From: Chitinophagales bacterium
GTDB taxonomy: Bacteria; Bacteroidota; Bacteroidia; Chitinophagales; Saprospiraceae
NCBI GenBank assembly: GCA_017303475.1
Contig: JAFLBO010000008.1
Span: forward strand, 62,001-126,000
Length of the DNA stretch: 64,000 bases
Reading direction: 5' to 3'
The position numbers and the translations under genes were made by a program. A model generated the notes under the pieces. The model did no database searches. It saw only the letters and a list, made by a program, of their open reading frames with translations, and was not told the origin of the DNA. Below are positions 44,942 to 55,481 of the stretch, piece by piece (positions within the stretch are counted from its first letter, which is position 1; every line of letters starts with the position of its first letter).

Positions 44942-45820
44942 ATGAAACAGTTAAAACGGATCGGACTTTTCGGTCTGTTGCTGCCTTGTTTGTGGTTTTT
45001 CCAGTCAGGCAGTACCAGCTCCCTGCCGGATCAACACACACTACCCGGCGCAGAGATTTGTATGACCGATAAGGACTCTGTTGCATTTCTCAACAAACAA
45101 AAGATTGCCCAAGCCGAAGCAACATTAAATGCCCGCACACTGGCAGTAGCTAAAAGTTTTCTGGGAACGCCTTATGTACACGGTTGTCTTGACCGGCATG
45201 CAGAGGAATGCCTGACCGTTAATCTGGGCGAACTGGATTGCTGGACCTTTATGGAAAACAGTTTGGCTATTGCGCTGGCTAAAGATGGCAATTTCCAAAC
45301 CTACCTCCAGCAATTACAGGAACTGCGCTACTGGGGAGGATATGTAAACGGTTATGGCTCGCGCATTCATTATTTTTCCGGTTGGCTGTTGCAAAATGAA
45401 AAAAGAGGCCTGTTGAAAGACCTCACCCGGGAAATGGGCGGCTCTCCCTACAAAAAAGAAATCGGGTACATCTCTGCGCGCCCGGCCAAATATCCCAAAA
45501 TCAAAAATCCGGATAACCTCCGCGCACTGAAATCGGCCGAAAAACGCATCAATGCCCATAATTGGTACTATATCCCGCAGGAACAGGTAGCCCAGATGGA
45601 ACACCTTATCCAGGAAGGCGATATCATTTCTCTGACCGCCTGGAAAAAGGATCTCGACATCTCGCACCAGGGCTTTGCCGTAAAAATCAATGGCCGTATT
45701 CACCTTATGCACGCCTCTTCCCTGAATAAAAAGGTGATTATTTCCAAACAACCCCTGCCAGCATATATCCTTTCCCAACCCGGTCAAACCGGTATAATGG
45801 TGGCCCGACTGGTTGATTAG
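44942..45820 (+). CDS. DUF1460 cell-wall hydrolase-like protein (N-acetylmuramoyl-L-alanine amidase-like)
   Basis: 292 aa from the ATG at 44942, which opens the signal peptide MKQLKRIGLFGLLLPCLWFF; a GTG at 44915 is rejected. DUF1460 (NlpC/P60-like) features are present: SFLGTPYVHG, then the active-site strand VNLGELDCWTFME with its cysteine, IHYFSGWLLQNE, and the late HLMHASS with the histidine. Such enzymes cut muropeptides; the exact bond is unproven. Exported, probably periplasmic. Confidence 0.85.
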   Translation: MKQLKRIGLFGLLLPCLWFFQSGSTSSLPDQHTLPGAEICMTDKDSVAFLNKQKIAQAEATLNARTLAVAKSFLGTPYVHGCLDRHAEECLTVNLGELDCWTFMENSLAIALAKDGNFQTYLQQLQELRYWGGYVNGYGSRIHYFSGWLLQNEKRGLLKDLTREMGGSPYKKEIGYISARPAKYPKIKNPDNLRALKSAEKRINAHNWYYIPQEQVAQMEHLIQEGDIISLTAWKKDLDISHQGFAVKINGRIHLMHASSLNKKVIISKQPLPAYILSQPGQTGIMVARLVD

Positions 45821-45869
45821 AGCACGTTGGGGATTTTCTGACCCCGGCAAGAAAATCCCCAACATGCTC
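45820..45869 (+). terminator. Hairpin after the DUF1460 gene
   Basis: A 20-bp stem with one mismatch (45820-45839 with 45850-45869, GGGGATTTTCT pairing AGAAAATCCCC) and a 10-nt loop, beginning on the last base of the stop codon. A weak T-tract (CTCTTAACC) follows, so it may act as terminator or mRNA end. Confidence 0.6.
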
Positions 45870-46065
45870 TTAACCTGCCGCTTTGCCAGTCTCCTCTTCC
45901 GATTCCTGACAGATGCAACATACTGAAGGAGGCGTTTCTGCCATTCCGTCAGATTTTTTGGCGTGGCACAACGATTGATAAAAGACCGGAGCAGACGGCT
46001 GATGACCTTCCAAAAAACAGCCTCCAATCTCCAAATTCATTGACTTCAACTAATTTACCAGCAAT

Positions 46066-47985
<1,920 letters not shown>

Positions 47986-48009
47986 TTTGGCTTGATACGA
48001 TCATAAAGT

Positions 48010-48050
48010 ATGAGTCATCCCACAGTTTCTGAGGGATGACTCATTTTTTT
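48010..48050 (+). terminator. Rho-independent terminator of dnaK
   Basis: 12-bp stem ATGAGTCATCCC (48010-48021) with GGGATGACTCAT (48033-48044) and an 11-nt loop, followed by a run of seven T. The same stem sequence forms the inverted ends of the element at 53341-53617. Confidence 0.85.
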
Positions 48051-48063
48051 ACCCCAACATGCT

Positions 48064-48095
48064 AAAAAAAACGGCCGCCCGGATGGCATCCGGGC
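48064..48095 (-). terminator. Rho-independent terminator of icd
   Basis: GCCCGGATG (48077-48085) pairs with CATCCGGGC (48087-48095). On the minus strand it is followed by GGCCG and a T-run (48071-48064), the standard intrinsic form. Confidence 0.8.
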
Positions 48096-48131
48096 AGCAC
48101 GCTTCGTCGTTCTATGGTTACATTGCTATGA

Positions 48132-49625
48132 TTATTGTCCTTGTCCGAGCGTAAAGCCAGGTTCTCCATCAAAGGTGTACAAGATCTCCATCTTGATGGC
48201 ATGGTAGCCTACCAGGCTCAGTTTAAACATCAGGTTTAGCACATCCTGAAACTCGGAAGGGATGAGGTCAGGCGATTTAAACCGGCAACGCCAGTGGTCT
48301 GTACAAAATGTAGCGGGGTTGCCGTTTGGCCAAACTTTGACCCCGCGGTTTGTAATCATGGTCAGTTCCATGTTTCCTGCTTTGTAATGTTTGAGGTCGT
48401 TGGCCATCTTTTCTACATCCTTTTCGTTGAATTGCAGGAAAATATCCACCCCAACCAGCTCTTTTTTGGCTAATGGCCGCTCCTTGAGCTTAATGGAAAT
48501 ACGTTCGTTTTTTTGACCACCCACAGCCGGTTTGAGGAATTTTGGCGACTGCCCCAGTCGGGCAATAACGGCGTCGGCAAATGCCTGTGTGCCTACTTTT
48601 TGGGTGCTGCAATTCTCGTTGAATATATCGGTTGTATGGATGCCCTCTTCGATGGTTCTAAGCCATGCGTTTTGAATTTTGGTGGCCACATCACCCTGGC
48701 CAATATGGGTCAGCATTTGCAACGCTGCCAGCAGCAAACCGGAAGGATTGGCTTTGTCCTGACCGGCAATATCCGGTGCTGAACCGTGGATAGCCTCAAA
48801 CAAAGCGAAGTCCTCTCCTATATTGGCAGATCCGGCCAAACCCACCGAGCCGCTTACTTCAGCTGCGATATCTGAAATAATATCGCCGTACAGGTTCAGC
48901 GTCACGATCACGTCGAACAACTCAGGCTGAGCAGCCAAACGCGCCGCACCAATATCAATAATCATGTGTTCCTGTTGAATATCAGGGTATTCCTGCCCTA
49001 TTTCGCGGAATAACTTGTGAAACATCCCGTCAGTTTGTTTCATAATATTATCCTTGGTCATGCAGGTAATTTTCTTCCGGCCGTGCAGGCGGGCAAATTC
49101 AAATGCGTAGCGAATAATTTTTTCTGAACCCGGACGTGAAACCAATTTCAGGCACTGAATCACTTCATCTGTCTGCCGGTGTTCGATGCCGGCATACAGG
49201 TCTTCTTCGTTTTCCCGAATAATTACCACATCCATGGCCGGATGCGCAGTAGGTACGAATGGCGGGTAAGTGACACAAGGACGTACATTGGCATACAAAC
49301 CCAATACCTTACGAAGGGTCACATTCAAACTTTTGTATCCGGCGCCCTGAGGGGTAGTTATAGGCGCTTTAAGCAGTATTTTATTTTTTTGAAGAGATTC
49401 CCATGCTTCCGGCGGAATACCGGAGGTATTGCCACTCAGGTATACCTTTTCGCCAACATCAATGGACTCAATTTGCAATCTTGCACCTGCTGCCTGAAGA
49501 ATTTTGAGCGTGGCAGTCATAATTTCCGGGCCAATCCCATCGCCGTGGGTAACGGTAATGGGAACAACCTGTGTACCGGCCGGCATAGATGGCCGGGCAT
49601 TAGAGCTGAGGGTTGCTTGTGACAT
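48132..49625 (-). CDS. icd: NADP-dependent isocitrate dehydrogenase
   Basis: 497 aa. Begins with a short unconserved stretch, then VTHGDGIGPEIMTATLKIL and NTSGIPPEAWESL. Substrate-site residues occur in RENEEDLYAGIEHRQTDEV, TCMTKDNIMKQTDG is the metal site region, and GSAPDIAGQDKANPSGLLLA is the cofactor site. The extra C-terminal domain (after about 360) marks the longer NADP enzyme type seen in Thermus and many Bacteroidota. It makes 2-oxoglutarate and NADPH in the TCA cycle. Divergent from aconitase (215 nt between starts), so the two steps of citrate conversion are linked. Confidence 0.93.
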   Translation of the reverse strand: MSQATLSSNARPSMPAGTQVVPITVTHGDGIGPEIMTATLKILQAAGARLQIESIDVGEKVYLSGNTSGIPPEAWESLQKNKILLKAPITTPQGAGYKSLNVTLRKVLGLYANVRPCVTYPPFVPTAHPAMDVVIIRENEEDLYAGIEHRQTDEVIQCLKLVSRPGSEKIIRYAFEFARLHGRKKITCMTKDNIMKQTDGMFHKLFREIGQEYPDIQQEHMIIDIGAARLAAQPELFDVIVTLNLYGDIISDIAAEVSGSVGLAGSANIGEDFALFEAIHGSAPDIAGQDKANPSGLLLAALQMLTHIGQGDVATKIQNAWLRTIEEGIHTTDIFNENCSTQKVGTQAFADAVIARLGQSPKFLKPAVGGQKNERISIKLKERPLAKKELVGVDIFLQFNEKDVEKMANDLKHYKAGNMELTMITNRGVKVWPNGNPATFCTDHWRCRFKSPDLIPSEFQDVLNLMFKLSLVGYHAIKMEILYTFDGEPGFTLGQGQ

Positions 49626-49780
49626 AACGTGGGTTTTAAATTAATAGTAATACTATTTAAACTGATAGTTTTAATTTTTGTTCAAATAAACAATCAGGCT
49701 CAACACCCGTCAGCTATTAAGAAATTGTATAAAGAAGGCGGTTTTTGCGCGTTTTTTCTAACTTTTTCTCGATTTTTACG

Positions 49781-49810
49781 TTTAATTGGGATGCTAAATC
49801 GCTACATTTG
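49781..49810 (+). promoter_or_regulatory. Putative aconitase promoter
   Basis: TACATTTG at 49803-49810 matches the -7 consensus and a TTTA (49781-49784) lies 18 nt upstream as the -33 element. The ATG is at 49841. A repressor site was not identified. Confidence 0.55.
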
Positions 49811-49840
49811 CGCGCTTTTTTTTGACCAAAAATCACATCA

Positions 49841-52120
49841 ATGGCCTCTACAATATTCGATATCAAAATGCTCAAGGCGTTCTACGCCTCCTTCCCGGCT
49901 CGCGTGGATGCAGCGAAAGCCAAACTGAAACGTCCACTCACCCTCTCTGAAAAAATCCTCTTTGCTCACTTGCACCAGGAAAGCCCGTTGGCCGATTACA
50001 AGCGTGGTTCGGATTATGTGTTTTTCCAGGTTGACCGTGTGGCTATGCAGGATGCAACAGCTCAGATGGCGTTGCTTCAGTTTATGACTTGTGGACGTAA
50101 AAAGGTAGCCGTTCCCAGCACGGTACACTGCGACCACCTGATTACTGCCGAAGTAGGCGCTGAAAAAGATATGGAGGTGGCGCTTGACAAGAACAAGGAG
50201 GTATTCGAATTTCTGAGTTCTGTTTCCCAAAAATACGGCATTGGCTTCTGGAAACCAGGTGCTGGTATCATCCACCAGATCGTTTTGGAAAACTATGGCT
50301 TCCCGGGCGGCATGATGATCGGTACAGACTCCCACACGGTAAACGCCGGCGGTTTGGGTATGGTAGCCATTGGTGTTGGCGGCGCTGATGCAGTTGATGC
50401 TATGAGCGGTATGGCATGGGAGCTGCAGATGCCTAAACTGATTGGTGTAAAACTCACCGGCAAACTGCGTGGATGGGCTTCTCCTAAAGACGTTATTTTG
50501 AAAGTAGCTGGCATCCTGACCGTTAAGGGCGGTACAGGCGCCATTGTAGAATATTTTGGTCCGGGCGCACAAAGCATGAGCGCCACTGGTAAAGGCACCA
50601 TTTGCAATATGGGCGCCGAAATCGGGGCTACTACCTCTACCTTCGGTTATGACAAAAGCATGGCGCGCTACCTGAAAGCTACCGGAAGGAGCAAAGTAGC
50701 TGCTATGTGTAATAAAATTGCACCCTACCTCACAGGCGATCAGGAGTGTTACGACAATCCGGAAAAATACTTCGACCAGGTAATTGAAATCGATCTGAGC
50801 AAACTCGAGCCGCACATCAACGGTCCGTTCACGCCGGATCTGGCCTGGCCGCTGTCTAAATTTGCGGCTGCTGTTAAGAAGAACAAGTACCCGGCCAAAC
50901 TGGAAGTGGGCTTGATCGGTTCTTGCACCAACTCCAGCTACGAAGACCTGACCCGCGCTGCTTCAGTGGCGCGTCAGGCTAAAGAAAAAGGCATTGAGGT
51001 AAAAGCAGAATTCACCATCACGCCAGGTTCTGAGCTCATTCGTTACACAGCTGAGCGCGATGGCCTGCTGAAAGAATTCGAGCAAATTGGAGGTGTTGTA
51101 ATGGCTAATGCTTGTGGACCATGTATCGGTCAGTGGGCGCGCCATATGGATGATCTAAAGCGTCCGAACTCCATCATGACCTCCTTCAACCGGAACTTCA
51201 CTTCGCGCAACGACGGCAATCCGAACACCCACGCTTTCGTGGCTTCTCCGGAAATTGTAACCGCCTTTGCTATTGCGGGCGATTTGACTTTCAACCCAAA
51301 GCGCGGCACCCTGACCAACAAAAAAGGCGAACAGGTAAAACTCGATCCGCCGAAAGGTATAGAGTTGCCTAAAGCTGGCTTTGCGGTAGAAGATGCAGGT
51401 TTCATTGCACCAGCTAAATCCGGCAGCAAGGTGAAAGTGGTTGTAGCCAAAGACAGTCAGCGCCTTCAATTGCTGAAAGCGTTCAAGCCTATCACTTCGG
51501 GTGAACTGACAGATATGCGCGTATTGATCAAGGCCAAAGGCAAATGCACCACCGACCACATTTCCATGGCTGGTCCGTGGCTGAAATACCGCGGTCACTT
51601 GGAAAACATTTCCAACAACTGCTATATCGGCGCTGAAAACTACTTCAACGGTGAGCGCAACAACGTATTCAACGTAGATAAAGGTCAGTTCATGGAAGTA
51701 CCGGCATCTGCCCGTCACTACCAGAAAAAAGGCATCGGCACCATCATTTTTGGTGAAGAAAACCTGGGGGAAGGATCAAGCCGCGAACATGCAGCCATGG
51801 AACCACGCTACCTGGGTGTAAAAGCGGTAGTAGTAAAATCCTTCGCACGTATCCACCAGACCAACCTGAAGAAGCAAGGCATGCTGGCATTGACATTTGC
51901 CAACCCGGCCGACTACGATAAGGTGCGTCAGGATGACAAAGTGAGCATCCTCGGCTTCGAAAGCTTCGCGCCAGGCAAACCACTTAAAATTCGTCTCGAT
52001 CACGCCGACGGCACATCTGAAACCTTCGACGTGAACCACACCTACAACGAGCAACAAATTGAGTGGGTACAATCAGGCAGCGCTCTGAACAAAATCCGCA
52101 AGGAATTTGGCCTGAAATAA
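49841..52120 (+). CDS. acn: Aconitate hydratase
   Basis: 759 aa, the mitochondrial-type length. 4Fe-4S cluster ligands C362 (GSCTNSS), C425 and C428 (NACGPCIG) are present. Other signature blocks include [29 protein letters not shown] and, in the swivel domain, [19 protein letters not shown]. It interconverts citrate and isocitrate and is divergent from icd, which takes the next step. Cytosolic. The 3' end is followed by a terminator at 52150-52191. Confidence 0.95.
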   Translation: MASTIFDIKMLKAFYASFPARVDAAKAKLKRPLTLSEKILFAHLHQESPLADYKRGSDYVFFQVDRVAMQDATAQMALLQFMTCGRKKVAVPSTVHCDHLITAEVGAEKDMEVALDKNKEVFEFLSSVSQKYGIGFWKPGAGIIHQIVLENYGFPGGMMIGTDSHTVNAGGLGMVAIGVGGADAVDAMSGMAWELQMPKLIGVKLTGKLRGWASPKDVILKVAGILTVKGGTGAIVEYFGPGAQSMSATGKGTICNMGAEIGATTSTFGYDKSMARYLKATGRSKVAAMCNKIAPYLTGDQECYDNPEKYFDQVIEIDLSKLEPHINGPFTPDLAWPLSKFAAAVKKNKYPAKLEVGLIGSCTNSSYEDLTRAASVARQAKEKGIEVKAEFTITPGSELIRYTAERDGLLKEFEQIGGVVMANACGPCIGQWARHMDDLKRPNSIMTSFNRNFTSRNDGNPNTHAFVASPEIVTAFAIAGDLTFNPKRGTLTNKKGEQVKLDPPKGIELPKAGFAVEDAGFIAPAKSGSKVKVVVAKDSQRLQLLKAFKPITSGELTDMRVLIKAKGKCTTDHISMAGPWLKYRGHLENISNNCYIGAENYFNGERNNVFNVDKGQFMEVPASARHYQKKGIGTIIFGEENLGEGSSREHAAMEPRYLGVKAVVVKSFARIHQTNLKKQGMLALTFANPADYDKVRQDDKVSILGFESFAPGKPLKIRLDHADGTSETFDVNHTYNEQQIEWVQSGSALNKIRKEFGLK

Positions 52121-52149
52121 CTCAGCTTCAGATTTTACAATACCCTGCA

Positions 52150-52191
52150 CACCCGGTTGCTTGTGATATCACAGGCAATCGGGTGTTTTGT
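52150..52191 (+). terminator. Rho-independent terminator of aconitase
   Basis: Stem CACCCGGTTGC (52150-52160) with GCAATCGGGTG (52175-52185), one mismatched or wobble pair, an inner TGTGATATCACA dyad, and then TTTTGTTTTTG. A second, GC-rich hairpin CCCTGCCGC/GCGGCAGGG follows at 52199-52219. Confidence 0.8.
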
Positions 52192-52258
52192 TTTTGTTCC
52201 CTGCCGCGATGCGGCAGGGGATTGAAATGTACAACATGTTCATCAACGCTTCGTTTAC

Positions 52259-52266
52259 TACCTTTG
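52259..52266 (+). promoter_or_regulatory. Putative -7 element of gldB
   Basis: TACCTTTG matches TAnnTTTG exactly and sits 20 nt upstream of the ATG at 52287. No clear -33 element was found, so the call rests on this box alone. It also argues against starts upstream of this point. Confidence 0.45.
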
Positions 52267-52286
52267 CATCCGTTTTACCTGATAAC

Positions 52287-53315
52287 ATGATTGGATATAT
52301 GCGCTTTTTGCTGCTTTTGTTGACTTCTATTGTTTTTTTGACTGGATGTGGCAATGAAGATGAGATTCCGAGGCCGGATATCTCTAATGTGAAAATCAAT
52401 TTTAAACTGGAACGTTTCGAGCAAGACATCTTTGCGCTGGATACCACCCAACTGCAACCCGGAATGGAACAACTCCTGGGTAAATACCCCATGATGCTGC
52501 CGCTGTTTTGCAACGAAATTATTCACGATCAATCAAATCCCGCCGAAACACCGCGACAAGCATTGGCGGCTTTTTTGGCAACTCCGCAAATCAAGTATAT
52601 TTACGATACTGTGCAACAAGTGTACGGCAATCTGGACTGGCTGGAAAAAGACCTGACCCAGATGTTCCGCTACTACAAATACTATTTCCCGGAAAAACCA
52701 ACGCCTCAGGTGGTAACCATGATCTCTGAATTTGCCACCGATGCTTTCACAGCGGGCGACAGTCTCTGCGGCATTGGTCTCGACCTGTTTTTGGGCGAAA
52801 ATTATCCGGGCTATGACCCAGATGTATTCCCGGCTTTTATGCGTCGGCAGTTTAAAAAAGAATACATCCCGGTGCGCCTGGCTAAAGCAGTAGCTCAAAA
52901 TAGTTCCGACGGACCTTCCGGACAACGCTTGCTCGATATTATCCTCCACAATGGCAAGGAATTGTACCTGGTTGATTGCTTGCTTCCTGAAGTGCCCGAC
53001 AGTATGAAGATGGGCTATACCTCCGAACAAATGGGGGGCTGCTATGCCAACGAAGCCGAAGTTTGGGCGCGCCTGTTGAGTGAAAAATTGCTCTACAGCA
53101 CCGACTACGACAAGTTCAGAAAGCTTGTTTCGCCAAGTCCAAATGCACCCATTGTATTCGCAGAAGCTCCGGGCGAAATTGGCAACTGGGTAGGCTTGCG
53201 TATCGTAAAGGCATACATGAAACGCTACCCTAAAACAACTATGAAAGAACTCTTCCAATTGACCGACTCCCAAAAATTCCTGGAATTGGCCAAATACAAA
53301 CCCAAACGCGATTAG
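52287..53315 (+). CDS. gldB: Gliding-motility lipoprotein GldB family
   Basis: 342 aa from the ATG at 52287; an ATG at 52299 is also possible. Lipoprotein signal LLLLLTSIVFLTGC. The mature part follows the GldB pattern (FKLERFEQDIFALDT..., LGKYPMMLPLFCNEII, YGNLDWLEKDLTQMFRYYKYYFP, and a late DKFRKLVSP and NWVGLRIVKAYMKRYP). GldB is an envelope lipoprotein needed for gliding or T9SS function in flavobacteria. Its presence agrees with the T9SS cargo genes in this window, although non-gliding relatives also keep gldB. Confidence 0.8.
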   Translation: MIGYMRFLLLLLTSIVFLTGCGNEDEIPRPDISNVKINFKLERFEQDIFALDTTQLQPGMEQLLGKYPMMLPLFCNEIIHDQSNPAETPRQALAAFLATPQIKYIYDTVQQVYGNLDWLEKDLTQMFRYYKYYFPEKPTPQVVTMISEFATDAFTAGDSLCGIGLDLFLGENYPGYDPDVFPAFMRRQFKKEYIPVRLAKAVAQNSSDGPSGQRLLDIILHNGKELYLVDCLLPEVPDSMKMGYTSEQMGGCYANEAEVWARLLSEKLLYSTDYDKFRKLVSPSPNAPIVFAEAPGEIGNWVGLRIVKAYMKRYPKTTMKELFQLTDSQKFLELAKYKPKRD

Positions 53316-53340
53316 AAGACTCAAAGTACACTAAGGCACT

Positions 53341-53617
53341 AACATGAGTCATCCCGAATTTAGGAGTGACTCATGTTTTGTTTTTGGCCTTGTGCGGTAG
53401 ACCTCGGCAGAGGTCCAACCTTTGTAGCAGCATGGTTTAGATAATTTTAGGACCTCGCAAGAGGTCTAACTGACGCAGCGAAGTTGGACCTCTTGCGAGG
53501 TCCTGGATGCGATTTGCGTTTAATTTAGCTACAATGGTTTGACCTCTTGCGAGGTCTAGGGCACTTTTTGATCCTGCAAATAGGAGAAACCCTGAAAAAT
53601 TCGGGATGACTCATGTT
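53341..53617. mobile_element. MITE-like element with 21-bp inverted ends and GACCTC hairpins
   Basis: Perfect 21-bp inverted repeats (53341-53361 and 53597-53617, core ATGAGTCATCCCGAATTT) enclose about 235 nt without a gene. Inside are four GACCTC...GAGGTC hairpins at 53400, 53451, 53487 and 53541. Units at 53528 and, inverted, at 53400 share the GCTACAAWGGTT flank seen at 26238-26411. The left end folds into a stem (53341-53351 with 53367-53377) followed by T-rich sequence and could end gldB transcription. No transposase is encoded; mobility is inferred. Confidence 0.75.
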
Positions 53618-53669
53618 TGTAGTTTTTAAGTATTTGTGCCTTTGTGTCTTTTGTAAACTTCGTGTCTTG

Positions 53670-55364
53670 TCAACGGATATCTTTGACATATAGGCCGAGG
53701 CTACGGTAGCCCTGCCACTCTTCCTCTCGAAGGTGGAACAATATATCAAACGTTTTGCCTTCTACGGCCTCATACTTTTTACCTAATCCAAAACCGATGC
53801 CGTTCAGTACCACATTGCTACCTTCCTGCCGCAATGACAATTTGACGTGGTTATTATCCAATATTCTGGATTTACCGCTATCCAACACGTTTTCTGCCCA
53901 AAACAAGGGATTGGGATTGTGCGGCCCAAAAGGCTCGAACCGCCTGAGCATTTTCCAGAATTCCGGTGTAACCTCATCAAAACGCAATTTGGCGCTAACA
54001 TCCATTTGCGGGTTCTCTATCTCTGGCAAAATGGAACTACTCACTACCTGCTCAAAACGCTCCTCAAAAGCTGCCACATTCTCTACCGGCAACTGCAGCC
54101 CCGCCGCATGAGCATGTCCGCCAAAAGTGTAAAACAGATCTTCGCATGCCTGCAAAGCGCCGTACAAATCAAACCCGGCAACCGAACGTGCAGAACCAAC
54201 AGCCTTACCGTTGCTCTCCGTAAGGATAACCGTGGGTTTATGAAATGCCTCCACCATCCTACTGGCCACTATACCGATAATTCCCTTATGCCAGTTTGGC
54301 TCAAACAAAACGGTACTTTTACGACTAGCCCAATCCGTTTTTTCCCGGAACATCCGCTGGGCAGCCTCAGCCGTAGACTGGTCCATCTGACGCCGGTCTT
54401 TGTTGCGTTGCACCAGTTTCCCGGCATAATCCAGGGCGCTGTTTTTATCGGCCGACAACAACAGACGCACCGCCTCCCTGGCATCAGCCAATCGGCCTGC
54501 AGCATTAATCATTGGGCCAATGCCAAACACTACATCGCTGATATCCATAGGATAAGGACGATTAATTTTTTGCATCATGGCCCACAAACCAACCCTGGGC
54601 GAACGATTCAGCCGTTGCATGCCAAAATGCGCAAAAATGCGGTTCTCACCGGTCATATGCACAATATCGCAGGCTGTACTTACCGCCACCAGGTCCAGGA
54701 GTGAAGCCAACTCGTCCTGAGGTACATTGTGATGTAAAGCCAGTCCTTGGGCCAGTTTGAATGCAACGCCGCAACCACTCAACTCTTTATAAGGATATGG
54801 ACAATCTTCGCGCTTTGGATCCAGACAAGCTACCGCATCAGGCAAGCCGCCCTCCGGCAAGTGGTGGTCGCATACGATAAAATCAATGCCATAACTTTTA
54901 GCCAGTTCAATGGCTTTATGGGCTTTAATGCCGCAGTCCATAGCAACCACCAGGCTGCAACCAGTTTCCCGGGCGTATTCCACCCCCTGCAAACTCACCC
55001 CATAACCCTCCTTATCCCGATTGGGCAGGTAGTAGTCGAGGTTGGCATAAAAACCTGATAAAAACGCATACATGAGGGCCACACTCGTGGTACCATCAAC
55101 ATCATAATCGCCATATAACAGAATACGTTCGCCGTTTTGCAAAGCTCTGTCAAGGCGCTCTACTGCCAAATCCATATCTTTCATCAGGAACGGATGATGG
55201 GTATTGGCTAAATCGTGGCGAAAAAAAATACGGGCGTCTTCAATAGTACGTATGCCGCGTTGAAGTAGAAGCCGACAAAAAACAAGCGGAATTTTTAGTT
55301 CCTGGTGCAAGCGTTCCGCTTCGGTTTCATCGGTAGGGATCAGTTTCCAGACAATTGGTTTCAT
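53670..55364 (-). CDS. recJ: Single-stranded-DNA-specific exonuclease RecJ
   Basis: 564 aa. DHH-family phosphoesterase: GDYDVDGTTSVAL (D86, D88, D90), the DHH triad D166-H167-H168 in VCDHHLPEGG, GPMINAAGRLADAR, and the DHHA1 motif FGGHAHAAGLQLP. A C-terminal OB-like domain follows. It degrades ssDNA 5' to 3' in recombination and repair. The domains are complete and the length is normal. It is transcribed alone, convergent with gldB across the MITE-like element. Confidence 0.94.
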   Translation of the reverse strand: MKPIVWKLIPTDETEAERLHQELKIPLVFCRLLLQRGIRTIEDARIFFRHDLANTHHPFLMKDMDLAVERLDRALQNGERILLYGDYDVDGTTSVALMYAFLSGFYANLDYYLPNRDKEGYGVSLQGVEYARETGCSLVVAMDCGIKAHKAIELAKSYGIDFIVCDHHLPEGGLPDAVACLDPKREDCPYPYKELSGCGVAFKLAQGLALHHNVPQDELASLLDLVAVSTACDIVHMTGENRIFAHFGMQRLNRSPRVGLWAMMQKINRPYPMDISDVVFGIGPMINAAGRLADAREAVRLLLSADKNSALDYAGKLVQRNKDRRQMDQSTAEAAQRMFREKTDWASRKSTVLFEPNWHKGIIGIVASRMVEAFHKPTVILTESNGKAVGSARSVAGFDLYGALQACEDLFYTFGGHAHAAGLQLPVENVAAFEERFEQVVSSSILPEIENPQMDVSAKLRFDEVTPEFWKMLRRFEPFGPHNPNPLFWAENVLDSGKSRILDNNHVKLSLRQEGSNVVLNGIGFGLGKKYEAVEGKTFDILFHLREEEWQGYRSLGLYVKDIR

Positions 55365-55420
55365 AGAGTGGGTAAAAGCGTGTTTTATACGAAGTTAACC
55401 TTTTTTGCCAAATTATCTGA

Positions 55421-55460
55421 AAAAAATGCGCCGCAGGAAGGATTGTTTCCCTGCGGCGCA
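55421..55460 (-). terminator. Rho-independent terminator of the beta-helix protein gene
   Basis: Stem TGCGCCGCAGG (55427-55437) with CCTGCGGCGCA (55450-55460). On the minus strand it is followed by six T (55426-55421). Confidence 0.85.
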
Positions 55461-55481
55461 AAATTACACCATTGACTACGT

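Noticed and set aside
53341..53617. Complete insertion sequence
   Set aside because: There is no gene between the inverted ends and no target-site duplication could be recognised, so only a MITE-like call is made.
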